Source: Sesamum alatum (lineage: Eukaryota > Streptophyta > Magnoliopsida > Lamiales > Pedaliaceae). Taken from it: 64,000 nt of DNA. Below the pieces are notes generated by a model. The model was not told where the DNA came from. It saw nothing but the letters and a program-made list of their open reading frames with translations, and searched no databases. Below are positions 1-10,498 of the stretch, piece by piece; the first letter of the stretch is position 1; each line of letters begins with the position of its first letter. The translations under genes were made by a program, and so were the position numbers. The stretch spans positions 13,164,136-13,228,135 of the forward strand of contig JACGWO010000013.1 of NCBI GenBank assembly GCA_034509735.1, given 5' to 3'.

Positions 1-500
1 TTAGAAGACTAGTCCATGTCAAAGCCCACGGTGATCAAGCCCAACAGACATGAGCCCAAGCTACCGTAGCCCTACTCATGCCTATAAATAAGGCCTTTCA
101 CCACTCAAAAAAGAGGGGGATTCCATAGAGCATTGGAGCACAAGACGAGAAGTTACTCCATACAACACAAGAAATTCAAAGGGACCCAAGTCCAAAAGCT
201 CTCCGGCACAATGAAGATCCACGACCACGAAAGTTTTACGTCTTCCTCGGCATCAAATCCTTCAAGGCCTTGATACCCAATTTCAAGGTACCGCGTAGTT
301 TGCTCCACAAATTCGGAGGAGATTACACATCAACATCGAAGAACTTGCGTCAAGCCCTGGGATCGAAATTCGCAGAGAAGAATCAGGGGATTACATTCAC
401 TATAGAGATTGTATCCACTTTTATTTTTAAATCAATAAACTCCATTTGTCCATATTTTTCTTGTCTTGTAATTATTTTTGCAGACACGAAATTTTATGTG
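1..500 (+). mobile_element. LTR-like remnant (R-U5 side) of an unassigned LTR retrotransposon
   Basis: A plant-type TATA box (TATAAATA, 83-90) is followed by a purine-rich stretch and then an A/T-rich region with AATAAA-like sequence (near 436). This is the order seen in the downstream half of Gypsy LTRs. No second copy, primer site or target duplication is visible because the window begins inside it. Short ORFs at 270-688 show no recognisable domain. It could instead be a decayed promoter or first exon of something else. Confidence 0.35.
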
Positions 501-752
501 AACAATTTATACTTGTAAATGATGAAAGCCAAGGTATAGTTGATTACAAATGGTTCAAGTGTCGAAATTTGCATGCGATGGTTAGAGGTGAAATTCATTT
601 ATATAGTTTTTCTACTAAACTTGTTCAATATCCACAATTTATCGATGATTTAAGTTCCTTTTATCAAAATTTTCTTAATCATGACTAAAAATTGCAATGG
701 GTCAAGTTTCGAGTGAACTTGTTAAAAAACCCAAGACATAACCTATAAAGGT
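501..752. other. unassigned AT-rich stretch
   Basis: No recognisable coding, RNA or repeat signal was found between the LTR-like remnant and the first long-TIR element. Confidence 0.4.
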
Positions 753-1299
753 GGGAGAATTACACTTTTCCATTCACAAACTTTACTACTAATTCGATTT
801 TGTTTTCAAACAGTCAGAGGTGGTAATTTTGTTCATGAAACTGTCAATTTTTTTTTTTAAAAAAATGGTAATTCCCTTTAAGTGCCCGATAAAATAGATG
901 GAAAAAAAAATGTCCGAGAGGAACATGACCGTGTTTGAGACACGGGTAGGCATGTTCTCCTCGACTAATGTTGCAATCTTGTTTCTCTTGATCTCCATTA
1001 TCAATACCAACTACAAATGCATTAGTGTACTCATAAGCTATGAAACTAAGTACAATAATGGAACAAACTAAATTACAAAGAATAACAACCTGACTTCCTC
1101 GTCATTTTGCAACAAATAACTAGAAGAACAATCATTAAAGGGGAAGGAAAACAAGAAGCAATCATAAGTTCATCTTCCCTGAATAGCAAAGGTTTGCAAC
1201 AATAAAAATATGAGTGTTAACTCGCCTATAGAGGAATAAGAACACCAACGCTCTAAGAAAAGGTTAAACCCAACCTCCAATTTGTCACTGTGGCTTTAA

Positions 1300-1369
1300 A
1301 CTCTATTTTTGACGAGTTGGAGACCAAGAAATCCAGGTGGCAGAGATGGTGCTTGTCCAAATTATGGGG

Positions 1370-1403
<34 letters not shown>

Positions 1404-1596
1404 CTGTTTTTCATATGTGGCATTATTGAGGAGATTGATTTGTTGTTATTTTTTGAAAATGAAACAAAAGAAGGGGTATTGTGGCTTCTTCCAATGGTTA
1501 GATGATGAAATACATGAAAGATCAAAGATGATCTTTCCTAGACCATTGAGAAGAATTAACAATTTGGAAGATGAGCTGAGAAAAATAAGCAGATAA
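1300..1596 (+). pseudogene. GRF-type zinc-finger ORF remnant inside long-TIR element copy 1
   Basis: The plus frame gives TSWRPRNPGG near 1312, then, after an (AT)n-expanded intervening stretch, KKGYCGFFQWLDDEIHERSK and RRINNLEDELRK, ending TAA at 1596. The order T-S-W, N-P-G, C-P-x-Y, then CGFF-W and a short basic/leucine tail matches the GRF zinc finger (PF06839) of small plant proteins. The block R-R-F-x-G-C is frameshifted or degenerate. The middle may be an intron swollen by the AT microsatellite, since intact plant GRF genes can be split here. GRF domains bind nucleic acid, but this copy is unlikely to encode a working protein. Confidence 0.6.
1372..1401. repeat. (AT)n microsatellite
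   Basis: A run of about 15 AT dinucleotides interrupts the GRF remnant between its two conserved halves. Confidence 0.95.
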
Positions 1597-1942
1597 AAGA
1601 AGGAAGAAAAACTAGATGAGATGATTGTCAATTACAACAAAAGGTTGCTTTGCTTGTTATTATGGAGTAATTTGGTATTACTTTTTTAAATGATTTATTG
1701 TGTTTAGTCTTATGATTTAGGAGTGCACTAATGTATTTGCAATTGGTGTTGATAATGATGATCAAGAAAAGCAAGATTGCAACACGAGTCAAGTAGAACA
1801 CGACTATCCATGTTCCTCTCGGCATTTTTTGGTCCGTCTTAATGGGCACATAACGGAAAGGATCATAATTTTCTACTTTAATTGCTTGAGGACCAAAATC
1901 GAATTAGTGATAAAGTTTGAGGACAGAAAGTATAATTCTCCC

Positions 1943-2039
1943 AAAATCACTCAAATGAGGCTAGTGATTTCATCCCAATGAAGATTTATGATTGACACTT
2001 CCAGATAATGGGACCATATGACCACCACACTGTTGATGT
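1943..2039. other. short unassigned spacer
   Basis: No recognisable signal was seen before the MURA-like remnant begins. Confidence 0.3.
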
Positions 2040-2480
2040 GCTTCAAAAGCCCTATAGCTACAGGAGGTGGGATTTGACAAGCATTCCTTGTAGATGGACC
2101 ATTTCAATCATATGGTGCAGACTAAGAAGATAAAGACATATGTGCATGATTGTTACAAAATTCAACACATACTTACGAGCCTGTCATTTTGGGTGTCAAC
2201 ATCCAGGAGCTCTGGTGAAAATGTGATGCCACTGGTACCAACTTATGAAAACAGGCCTGGGAGGCCTAAATAAATGAGGAGAAGGGAGCTTGATGAGCCA
2301 CCTGCTGCCTCCAATCCTGCAAAACTGAGGAGCTGCCAAAAATATTGAAATGTGGTATTAGTGAAGGGGCAGCCATAATTCAAAAACTTGCAAGAATGGG
2401 GAGAAGACATCAAACTTTTCACCTACCTTGGCACTTGCAAATGTGGTAGAGATGACCAGTACAGCCTCTCAGCCTAATAC
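2040..2480 (+). pseudogene. Decayed MURA/MuDR-type transposase C-terminus
   Basis: Conceptual translation with frame changes gives a SWIM-like block (RRWDLTSIPC). One frame then gives VHDCYKIQHILTS, a W-V-containing segment, VPTYENRPGRPK, a stop, and RRRELDEPP. This order (SWIM zinc finger, V-H-x-C-Y, P-x-x-x-R-P-G-R-P-K, basic R-R-R-E-x-D-E-P) is that of the C-terminal region of plant Mutator-like transposases. The histidine expected after the second SWIM cysteine is missing and at least three stops interrupt it. It lies between two GRF-carrying TIR elements and could be the relic of the enzyme that moved them. Confidence 0.6.
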
Positions 2481-2815
2481 AAAGAGCAGCAATACGCAAT
2501 CGAGGCCCACAAAGCTGTTTGAAAGTCTTTTTTTTTTTAGTGATTAGGTAACTGAATGATGTCTTTTTTTTTTCTTTTTCTTTTTTTGTAATATGATGGC
2601 TCTATAATTGAATTTGGTCATTTCAAGTGAAAAGAAGTAGTTTAGATCATAATGTTGGAATGAACATAGGAGGGACATAAAATACTATTTTAGTAGTTAA
2701 TGTAAGCTTGAACAATGCAATTTTAATTCATTCTTTTTTTTGTAATTCTAATTCAGATTGAAACTACTTATGATTTTGGTCATTTATGTGCAGTTCACTC
2801 AAACATCAAAAGTTT
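2481..2815. other. T-rich spacer, no gene seen
   Basis: Poly-T tracts and AT-rich sequence without a recognisable coding or RNA signal. Confidence 0.4.
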
Positions 2816-3042
2816 GGGAAAATTACATTCATCGTGAGACTTTAAAACTAATTCAATTTCATTCCTCAGACAACCAAAGGTGATGATTTTCATCCTCAAA
2901 CTATCAATTTTTTTAATAAAATTGGTCTTTTTCATTAAGCGCATGTTAAAATGGACAGAAAAATTTGGTCAAGAAGAACATGCCTGTGTTGGATAAAATG
3001 GCCTAGGCGTGTTATCCTCGGCTCGTGTTGAAGTTCTTGTTT

Positions 3043-3490
3043 GACATGTGAACCAGGCTCATATTTTCTGTCAACGAACTTCATTCCTAGAAAATCTATG
3101 TTGGGTTGCCAAATGAAGCTTTTGTTTTCATATAACATAATTCCATGGGCTTGGACTATGTCATAAAGCTGTTGTAAGAGTCTTTCATGAGCTAGTTGGT
3201 CTTGTGTGTGTTGTTGGATATCATTAATATAAACCAGGGTATTATGAAAGATGGGCTCAAATATTTTTATCATAGCCTTTTGCAATAATAAGGGTGCAAC
3301 CTTAATCCCAAAAGGCATAATAGTCTATCGATATAAGGCATTGGGTAGGAAAATGCCATATAACGGTTTTTTACGTCAATGCCTAATTGCCAAAAATCAT
3401 ACTTATGGTTGAACTTGGAGAATATCTGGGCCTTAGTAAAGTGTGAAAATATAAATTGTGTTTTCGGGAGAGGGCACTTATCATCGAGTA
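3043..3490 (-). pseudogene. Endogenous pararetrovirus (Caulimoviridae-like) reverse transcriptase fragment
   Basis: On the minus strand, starting near 3318, a stretch of about 90 residues reads like the palm region of a plant pararetrovirus RT: an MPFG start, a catalytic box reading YIND, and an IDFLGM motif. Just upstream, in another frame, an FWQLGI block (about 3385-3432) fits the preceding palm strand. The Y-x-D-D box carries Asn in place of the first Asp, the frame is broken and only part of one domain is present. This is an inert genomic relic, not a virus. A Gypsy RT origin is less likely given the motif spacing, but needs a phylogeny. Confidence 0.6.
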
Positions 3491-3814
3491 AAAGGTGTCT
3501 TGCTTTTCTTGATCTCTATTGTCAACACCAACGGCAAAGACATCAATGCACTCCTAAACTATAAAAATAAATATAATAATGCAACAAATTAAACCACCAA
3601 GAAGAACAACCTAATTTTTCTTCATTTTTCAACAAATCACCAAGAAGACAAACCACTCAAGAGGAAGAAAAGAAATAAGCAACCATGACTTCATGAACCT
3701 CCGTAAACAGCAACGATCAGGAACAACCAAAAATGAGTGCCAACTCATCTAGTTGGAGCAACAAGATCACCAACATCCGAGGATAAAGTGAACTCCAATT
3801 GTTGACAAGTTGAA

Positions 3815-4021
3815 TATCAAGAAATCCAAGTAGAAGAGACCGTGCTTGCTAAATTATGGAGTAAGTTGCTTGATATAATGTGAAATATCAGGGAGATTGA
3901 ATTTTTTATTTTATAAAAATGAAATAGTAGAATGGTTGTTGTGGTTTCTTCCAATGGTTAGGCAATGAAATCTGTCATAGATCAAACATGATATTTCCTG
4001 GATTGTTGAGAAAATTAAAGG
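3815..4021 (+). pseudogene. GRF-type zinc-finger ORF remnant inside long-TIR element copy 2
   Basis: From 3931 one frame reads NGCCGFFQWLGNEICHRSN followed by MIFPGLLRKLK. This parallels the KGYCGFFQWLDDEIHERSK and MIFPRPLRRIN of copy 1. The upstream half (3828-3870) aligns with copy 1 at DNA level but is frameshifted. Similarity stops at about 4021, where the element is truncated. It is clearly a paralogue of the remnant at 1300-1596 and non-functional. Confidence 0.55.
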
Positions 4022-4395
4022 GGTGTTTGGTTTTATTTCCATGCCTTGTTTCCAGTTTCAAGCATTTCCAATGGGATGCAAATACTTTATTGAATTTTGT
4101 GCAAATTTTAGAAACATTTTTAGATTGTTATATTTCCAGCCATAGCTCTATAGACTTGGGATATGAGAATGTGTTTGGATTTATATTTTGAAATAGTATT
4201 TTTATTAGTTTTAAAATATTAAAATAAAGTTATTTTTCTTCAAATTTTTACTTGCCCGAGTTGAATTCGACAAGACTTGTGTTTTGTCATGTCTTTCTTA
4301 ATAATAGATTCAGGTAGATGGAAAAAGCTGGAAGCCCAAAGAACGTCGACCACCACCACCTCGGAGGCGGAGGCAATCGCCTACAACGACGACGT
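4022..4395. other. unassigned region, possible truncated MITE at its left edge
   Basis: The junction sequence GGGGTGTTTGGTTTT resembles the terminus of common plant hAT or Harbinger MITEs, but no matching right end was found. The rest, up to the LTR of element A, includes a short G/C-rich CCACCACC / GGAGGCGGAGG patch (4345-4395) with no recognised function. Confidence 0.3.
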
Positions 4396-5341
4396 TGTAA
4401 ATAAATTTTCGTGTTTTTGATTTCATTGAAACAAACAAATATTACAAATAAATTCTTTGAATTTGATTGAATATTTGTGGGTGGAAAATCTCTATTTGAA
4501 ACCTCTGATTCTTCACTTCAAGAATGTGATATTTAATTTCAGCAACCTCGGAGGTGAAACTTGACGTTTGATCTCCTTCGACGTTGACTTCGGTCTTCAA
4601 ATAACATTAATTTAGGGGTGTTCTCACTTATTCCCAAATTGAACGCTATAAACTTGGAATCTTTTACTTGAATTTGAATATTTTTTCGTGAATTTGAGGT
4701 TTTGATTTTCCTCCAACATGGACTTGCTTCCTGATAACATTAATTTGCAGGTCTTCCAACTTCTTCTCGAATCAAACGTTGACTTCAGATGATTTTTGCG
4801 ACGAACGCCTTGATTCTTGCCTTCAACATCGTGGATCTTTCTCGATTTGCACTTGAGAGGATTTGAAGACTCTTTTTATTGTGTCTTCACTTGTCTTCAA
4901 TTATGTGTGTGTGTGTGTGTGTGTCTTGAATGAGCTTCAAGGACCCCTTTATATAGGTGTCAAAAAGGTAGAGTTGTGGTGAACTTTAACACCATATTGT
5001 ATTATCTCTTTGTTTTAATTTAAAGAGATAAATACATTAAATATTTGGGAAGACATGATTGGTCGACTTTGATATTATCTCTTTAATATTTGTATTTTTC
5101 AAAGAGATAACATCGAAAATATTTGTCTTGATTTGATTGGCCGAAACCCCTCAATTTGACAGTTGTTGGCCATTTATTTGATGATTAAATATATATTAAA
5201 ATATCAATTAAATTAACTATTTACATTTGTAATTAATTTGGTAAGTTCCAAAAAATAAATAGAAAAGGGAATATATTTGATAAATAATATATATAATCCA
5301 CTTGTCGTCATATGATTAGACACAAAATTAACTTGTCTACA
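4396..5341 (-). mobile_element. 3' LTR of Gypsy element A
   Basis: On the minus strand it begins TGTAGACAAG and ends ATTTATTTACA. It is related over most of its length to the LTR at 13850-14761, sharing AAAGAGATAATA..., a TATATAAAGG TATA box and the CCTCAAGTGCAAATCGA region. A G-rich polypurine tract lies directly upstream (5343-5358), which marks it as a 3' LTR rather than a solo LTR. The flanks (GACGT and AATCC) do not match, as expected when the 5' LTR has been lost. Confidence 0.75.
4904..4924. repeat. (GT)n microsatellite in LTR A
   Basis: About ten GT dinucleotides downstream of the LTR TATA box, on the opposite strand. Confidence 0.9.
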
Positions 5342-5342
5342 A

Positions 5343-5358
5343 ATCCCCCTCCCCCCCG
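5343..5358 (-). other. Polypurine tract of Gypsy element A
   Basis: On the minus strand this reads GGGGGGGAGGGGGA, immediately before the LTR start. It is the expected plus-strand priming site for reverse transcription of element A. Confidence 0.75.
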
Positions 5359-5647
5359 AGACTCATTCACAAACATATACTTGAAGATGTAATTTTCGAA
5401 GTCAATGAATCGTTAAAATACGAATCAAATTTGAATAGGCCATAACAATTATAGATTTTTTTGAGCTACATTTGAATTTCTTGTGGACTTGAAAATCTAG
5501 GCCGCATGTGCATTGGGTTTATCAATTTTCCCGACAAATAATCTACCAAGAGAAAATCCATTACTCCTTCACATATATATACACACACATATACATTGGG
5601 CCGTGGGTCATATTAGGCGGCACCCTGCAAATTCCATGAATAGGCCT

Positions 5648-5688
<41 letters not shown>

Positions 5689-6879
5689 ATTTTCCAGCTT
5701 TGGGCCTCGCAAAACTCACAAGATTTAGCCTTTCCTAATCATCAAAATTCCTTTGAGCAAGCACAAATCAGAGCGTATCTTTGCTTGGCCCATGAGGTAA
5801 GTCATCTTCTCCAGCATATTGAAGTAGCTCACAGAAATAAACAACTTTGTCTGTATCATACAAAGTTTGAATTCAATCTGATTTTTTATTTTTGAAGAGA
5901 TCTTAACATGATAAAACTCTGAGTTAGTTAGTGCTCAATTCTATTTGAACTCAACATGGAGAAAAGGTGGTCACAGAGTTATTTGAATTTGAGTTCAATC
6001 GGGAGTATAGATCACCTGAGTTATTTGAACTCAACATCTGAAATTGACGCCAGTGTAAGAGCTCAAATAATGGCGATCCAGACGATGATCTTATTGCGTT
6101 CTTGAGGTATGTTTGAATGGCCAATGTTTTTCTTCTTCAATTTTCTGATACGCGCACGATGCATTTGTATTAATGTCTCTATGAATCTATGCAGAATTTC
6201 TTTGAAGATTTGAAGAACTTGAAGCTCTAATTTTCCTTTTGAAGTTAACTCGATGATTTACAGTAATTACAACTATAATTTCATCGCTCCTTTTTTTTTT
6301 TTTTTTTGTTTAATTATCTTGAAACTCTCTTCTCGTTCTACTTGAGATTATCCTTTTTTTGCAGTTCTTTTCTTCTCTTTTTTTTTTTTTTGTTCCTTTT
6401 CATAATATTTTGTGCCCTCGTAGCTAGACTTGGGCCATTGCAAAATTTCTAGTTCTTGAAGCCCTTTGAAATTCAACATCAGTCTCTTTCTAGCCAATGT
6501 CTTCGTTAGCATCAGAGTTTAAGTATTAAAACTCCTTCAGAACAGTAAGTTATGGCTGATGATTTTCTTTTCCAAAAACGTTTATGATCATCATGTGCGT
6601 GTTTTGAAGTGGCCTGAGTTGCCACATGAACTTGAGAATTTCATGGGGATGTTCCTCTTCTCTATGTTCCCAATTCTTTGTTGCTTTTATAATTTATTTG
6701 AGTCAATATTTTTTTATTAACTCAATTAAATTCTTGTCCTTTGATAGATCACAACATGGATTAATTCAAAGACAAGTCTCTTTCCTCCGATCAACAAAAC
6801 TTGATCATTTTTACAATGAAAGTCAACCCATGGAGGAAGGAATAATTTTGACGACTCACACTCCTCTCATCAGTTGATA
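5359..6879 (+). promoter_or_regulatory. Spacer between LTR A and PMD gene; possible promoter/5' UTR of the antisense PMD gene
   Basis: No coding domain is visible. In the direction of the PMD gene there is a TATATATA (near 5573), a TGGGCC box (near 5598), a long CT tract (5648-5689) and several intron-like signals (AGGTAAGT near 5798, TATGCAG near 6193, TTTTGCAG near 6363). CT tracts and TGGGCC boxes are common near plant transcription starts. That this region drives the PMD gene is an inference only. Confidence 0.3.
5648..5689. repeat. (CT)n microsatellite
   Basis: A 40-bp pyrimidine tract of CT dinucleotides with one TT interruption. Confidence 0.95.
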
Positions 6880-9800
6880 CGCGAAGCAATGGCCAAGATT
6901 GACACGCATTCACTTCACACGGAGCAATGGTCTCGAGAAGTCCACTGAGCAAGACTTCCAAGGTGTGGTCTTTCCAAGCAACTCATCACCGTTGTTATGA
7001 CGAACCAAGTCTTCTATCGATATTAGGCCGCCGCAACGTTGAGGGTTAAGCCAAGTGGGGCGACAATATTTAATTTGCCGGCGAGTTCTGCTACATCAAA
7101 GGATTTTGGGAGTGGACCGAAGACGTACTCAGCCTGTGTGAGCACAAGCTAGTTATGGCTCAAGTATATGATGCTGTGTATAGGGGCGTTCAACGAGACC
7201 GCTGGGCTGCCCCAACCGATTAGCCCAACAAAAACAACACCACAATTAGCAGGCTAGGGGTGGGTTGGGTTGGTATTAGACTAGTAAGAAAAAGACCATA
7301 TTTTAGCAATAGGGTTTGATTTTATATTTACGTAGACTGCATATACTAGAATTCTTCATATATTTTTACAAAAGTTTTTATAAAACATAAAAATGATATT
7401 CAAGATAATTGTTATTATACAATATATAAATGAGATCAATTTGTTAACTAATTCTTGGTTATGGTAATATTCTATATTTTTTATGCAATTCATAAATGTA
7501 TGAATTTGAAATAGACGATACATTCATTTTATTACTATATGTTTTCATAATCATCTTATTTTATTTTAAATAATATTTATTTAATATTAATATATGGTTA
7601 TATTCAGTTTCTTATATAATTTAAGCTTTTTTCACGATCTTATTCATACCAAAATTGGAATTTTTTATATTTATTTATATTCTTCTATAATAAATATATA
7701 GCCATCCATAAGTGTTCTTTTTTATGTTTATTATTATTATTCGATAATTGATATCTCATATCTTTATGTTTGTACTAATTATCACTACAAGAAAATGCAT
7801 TTATTGTAACAAAATAATTGTGACAAAATCATAAGTCATCACAAAACATAATATGATTGTACAAGTGATTGGCTCTATATTAAAGACCGCAAAAATCACC
7901 CCAACCCGCCCTAACCCAATTAGACCGCAAACTGCGGTTTTGCTGATTGTCGGGTTTGGCTTGGGCTAAACTTTCTAAAAACCGCAAATATTGGGGTGGA
8001 CCGAAGAATTGTCTAAATTAGCCCAATCCGCACTGCGTACACTCCTAACTATGTATGCCTCATTGTTTACTTATGATCGCAATTCCGACATCGTCAAGGC
8101 GTTCTGCGAAGCGTGGTGCCCGTCAACTAACACTCTTCCGACATCCTTTGGAGAGTTGTCTATCTCATTGTGGGATGTGCATACCCTTGCTGGACTTCTT
8201 GCGACCGGACTCCTTTATGATGAAGTTGTCCCAAGCGCCAAGGAGCTTAACAGTGTTGACAGGGACGAATACTTGTTCCCCGCTCTTGCAAATTCCTGTT
8301 CCACACTTATCATTTTCTTTGAGGGAGTCGTAATGATGGTCAATCCTCTCAAGTCTCTACTGACAAGTGGATCAAGTTTTGATTTAGAAGAGCCACGGAG
8401 TATTGCGATCCCCCTCCGCGTAAAGAGAAGAAGGCAGTTCCATGTTGAAGGAACCTTTGGGGTACATGGCAAGTGGTCCACGACGGACGAGGCATTATTC
8501 TTGAAGCTCGGTTGAAGGAAGTTAAAAGGAAGAGACATTCTTGGCGGCATATTTGGCATGTTGGCTTTGTACTTTACTCTTCCCATTCAAGATGTTGGTT
8601 CAATACGTCAAAGTATTTTCAAAGTAGGGAATGCCATGGCAGCCGGTCGAAGGGTTGGTCATGCCATACCCGTCTTGGTTAGTATTTATAAAGGTTTGAA
8701 TAAGATCTCTAACTCCACGAGACCAGTTCCCGTGCATTCTCGAGTTCCAATTCTCTTTCTTTATAGTTGGCTAGCTTATTATTTCAAAACTTATTATCAA
8801 TTTTGCAATGTGTTCGTGGGCCTAAAAATGACGCTTTTCTCAGGTGAAGGAGGTGCGAAATACTACTATCCACAAGAGGTGAGAAAGAGGTTCACAGAGG
8901 TGATTTATCTCTTGAACTTGCAACATGATTGTGAAGGAAATGGATTTCTCATTTATAGACGACGGGCACGCCACAGAATCTAAAGAAACCTATTTCACGG
9001 CCGTCTATTCAAACTATCTTCCTTTGCGGCAAGGTGATCATTTTTTTTTCGAGCCCTATAGCCCCCATCGATTCAGTCGTAAATTTGATTTCTTTCCAAG
9101 ATGTGCAGGAGGAATTCTTTCACAAGATATTCACAAGGCTTCTTTGGAAGGTGAGAATCCATTATTGGCATTGGTGGATTTTATCCAAGACTATGGAGAA
9201 ACTGTGGTTTTCTTCCATGCCCCCAAATGTGAAGAAGTTCTCCTCCGAGGCGTACAAAAAGTGGTGGGTTGAAGTTCATGGTGGCTACTTTGAAGAGAAC
9301 GCGACGACGTTGGTTGCTTCAAGCCTAAGTAAAGTTTCTCCCAAAGAAAAAGAGTGCGGTGAAGGAGTTGCCCAATATCAACCTTGTGAGCATGTTATCT
9401 CTCCTCTGAAGCGTAATTCTCAAGTGATTAACCCCTTGAAGTCAATAAGAAGAAAACCGCTCCTCGTCTTGGAAGTAAGTGGGAGTACAACCCTGATCGT
9501 AATTGAAAGATGCCGAGAGGGACCCCGACCATTTAAAGCCAACAAACATTGATGTTGACGGTGAAGTCTCAAGTCATGTACCATCGATGTTGAATTTTGT
9601 CAAGCAGGTTATTTTTCTTTCCCTTTCCCCCCTTTTTCTTTATCGTTTTTCTTCGATAAGATCTTCTTTTATTTCTAACTCAAGTTAATGGATTATCATA
9701 GTTCGAATATGAAGTCTTAGTCATCGAAGATGATGAGACTTCTCAAGACAGTCAAGGATCGACGTTTGGGTCCAACTTGTTGGCTACAACTCTTCCACTT

Positions 9801-10450
9801 GGAATGGGGCTCAAAAGAAACCAAACTTCTTGTCATAGTGCGGTGTAGGTATTCAAGGCAAGAGATTTGTTTTTAATCATCAAAAGGAGTTGCTTCAAAA
9901 GTTTTGGAGTGATCTTTTTCGTGAAGATATCAAACACCCCAATTGACATCAGCTCCTTAATCAAAGACGATGTTTACTTTGTTCTTGGATCCATGAAGAG
10001 CTTTCAGAAGTTTGACATCTCAAAAGTGGCAGAACCGATCAACACGTTATTCGCCAAAGCTGCTGCTTATGATAAAGCAAGATCATCGTCTTTTGAAAAG
10101 TTGTCCAAGAGTCTTCTCGAGCGATAGTTAAAGGAAGCCAACGATCGTCTCCAAGATGCTCAAGCTAAAGAGAGGGAAGAGGCTTCTAAGATCTATCCAC
10201 TATGGACAGGTTGAAGCGTATTAAGAAAGAGCTTGTGGATTTGAAGGCACAAAAGACAAACTTGTGTGCTACTCTGAAGGGGTAAAAACAACTTCATCAC
10301 AGTGCTCAAGCCGGAGTTTATGAGATAGAAAAGGACATAGCGGCACTTGAGAATACCACCCCGCTTATTGATACAGTAGTTGAGGATTTCGAATCTTCAA
10401 GAGCAAATTTGGAAGCCTTCAAGGAAGAGCTGAAGAACTTGAGTCCCTTT
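6880..10450 (+). pseudogene. Plant mobile domain (PMD, aminotransferase-like) pseudogene, antisense ORF of Gypsy element A
   Basis: The characteristic PMD core is visible at 8056-8250: SLFTYDRNSDIVKAFCEAWC, then LPTSFGELSISLWDVHTLAG and YDEVVPSAKEL. This is PF10536-type sequence. Its N-terminal part lies at 6890-7180 (EWTEDVL, CEHKLVMAQVYDAV) and is cut off by a hAT insertion at 7181-8047. Downstream pieces in shifted frames include SWLAYYFKTYY (about 8770), YLPLRQGDHF (about 9020), KWWVEVHGGYF (about 9260) and a charged, coiled-coil-like tail at 9867-10450. At least four frameshifts break it. The same gene, also antisense to pol, is present in element B (31621-43942). PMD proteins occur both as host genes and as extra ORFs of Tat-lineage retrotransposons; this is the latter. 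Confidence 0.75.
7181..8047. mobile_element. Non-autonomous hAT-type element with 8-bp target duplication
   Basis: The left end TAGGGGCGTTCAACG and the complement of the right end TAGGAGTGTACGCAG are short imperfect TIRs. They are flanked by GCTGTGTA (7173-7180) and ACTATGTA (8048-8055), an 8-bp duplication with two mismatches. Removing the element and one duplicate brings ...VYDAV and ASLFTYD... of the PMD gene back into one frame, which confirms the boundaries. Subterminal regions are rich in CCGC/GCGG and AACCC motifs, as in common plant hAT MITEs. It encodes no transposase. The apparent ORF start at 7991 lies in this element. Confidence 0.8.
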
Positions 10451-10498
10451 GCCTGAGATTTGTTTAGAACCCTTTTATCTTGTCGCATTTTATTTTTT

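Larger units (their letters stand above)
753..1942 (+). mobile_element. Long-TIR DNA element (MULE-like), copy 1, carrying a GRF zinc-finger remnant
   Basis: The two ends are inverted copies of each other over about 300 bp. The left end starts GGGAGAATTACAC at 753 and the right end closes at 1942 with its complement. Shared inner blocks include TACTAATTCGATTTTG and a GAGGAACATG segment. Long TIRs with GGGA...ATTAC termini next to a MURA-like remnant suggest the Mutator-like superfamily. No 9-bp target duplication survives (TATAAAGGT on the left, AAAATCACT on the right), so the insertion is old or rearranged. A decayed GRF-type zinc-finger ORF lies between the TIRs. A second copy lies at 2816-4021. 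Confidence 0.7.
2816..4021 (+). mobile_element. Long-TIR DNA element (MULE-like), copy 2, truncated
   Basis: The left end (GGGAAAATTACATTC at 2816) matches the left TIR of the element at 753. The similarity continues through the inner region (for example CCAAGAAGAACAACCT and the GRF block) until about 4021. There the sequence changes to unrelated DNA starting GGGTGTTTGGTT, so the right TIR is missing. About 450 bp of pararetrovirus-like sequence (3043-3490) interrupts it, with TIR sequence resuming on the far side. It is in the same orientation as copy 1. Confidence 0.6.

Noticed and set aside
446..688. 80-codon ORF as a small gene
   Set aside because: No domain, no conserved start context, AT-rich composition like its surroundings.
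753..1951. 9-bp target duplication for long-TIR copy 1
   Set aside because: The flanks TATAAAGGT and AAAATCACT do not match, so I call the element from its TIRs only.
4396..5341. LTR A as a solo LTR
   Set aside because: No target duplication flanks it, while a polypurine tract and family internal sequence (PMD gene) lie directly upstream on the minus strand, so it is a 3' LTR.
7991..8055. MGWTEELSKL... as the true N-terminus of the PMD protein
   Set aside because: This segment belongs to the hAT insertion. The real upstream PMD sequence lies before 7181 and joins across the target duplication.
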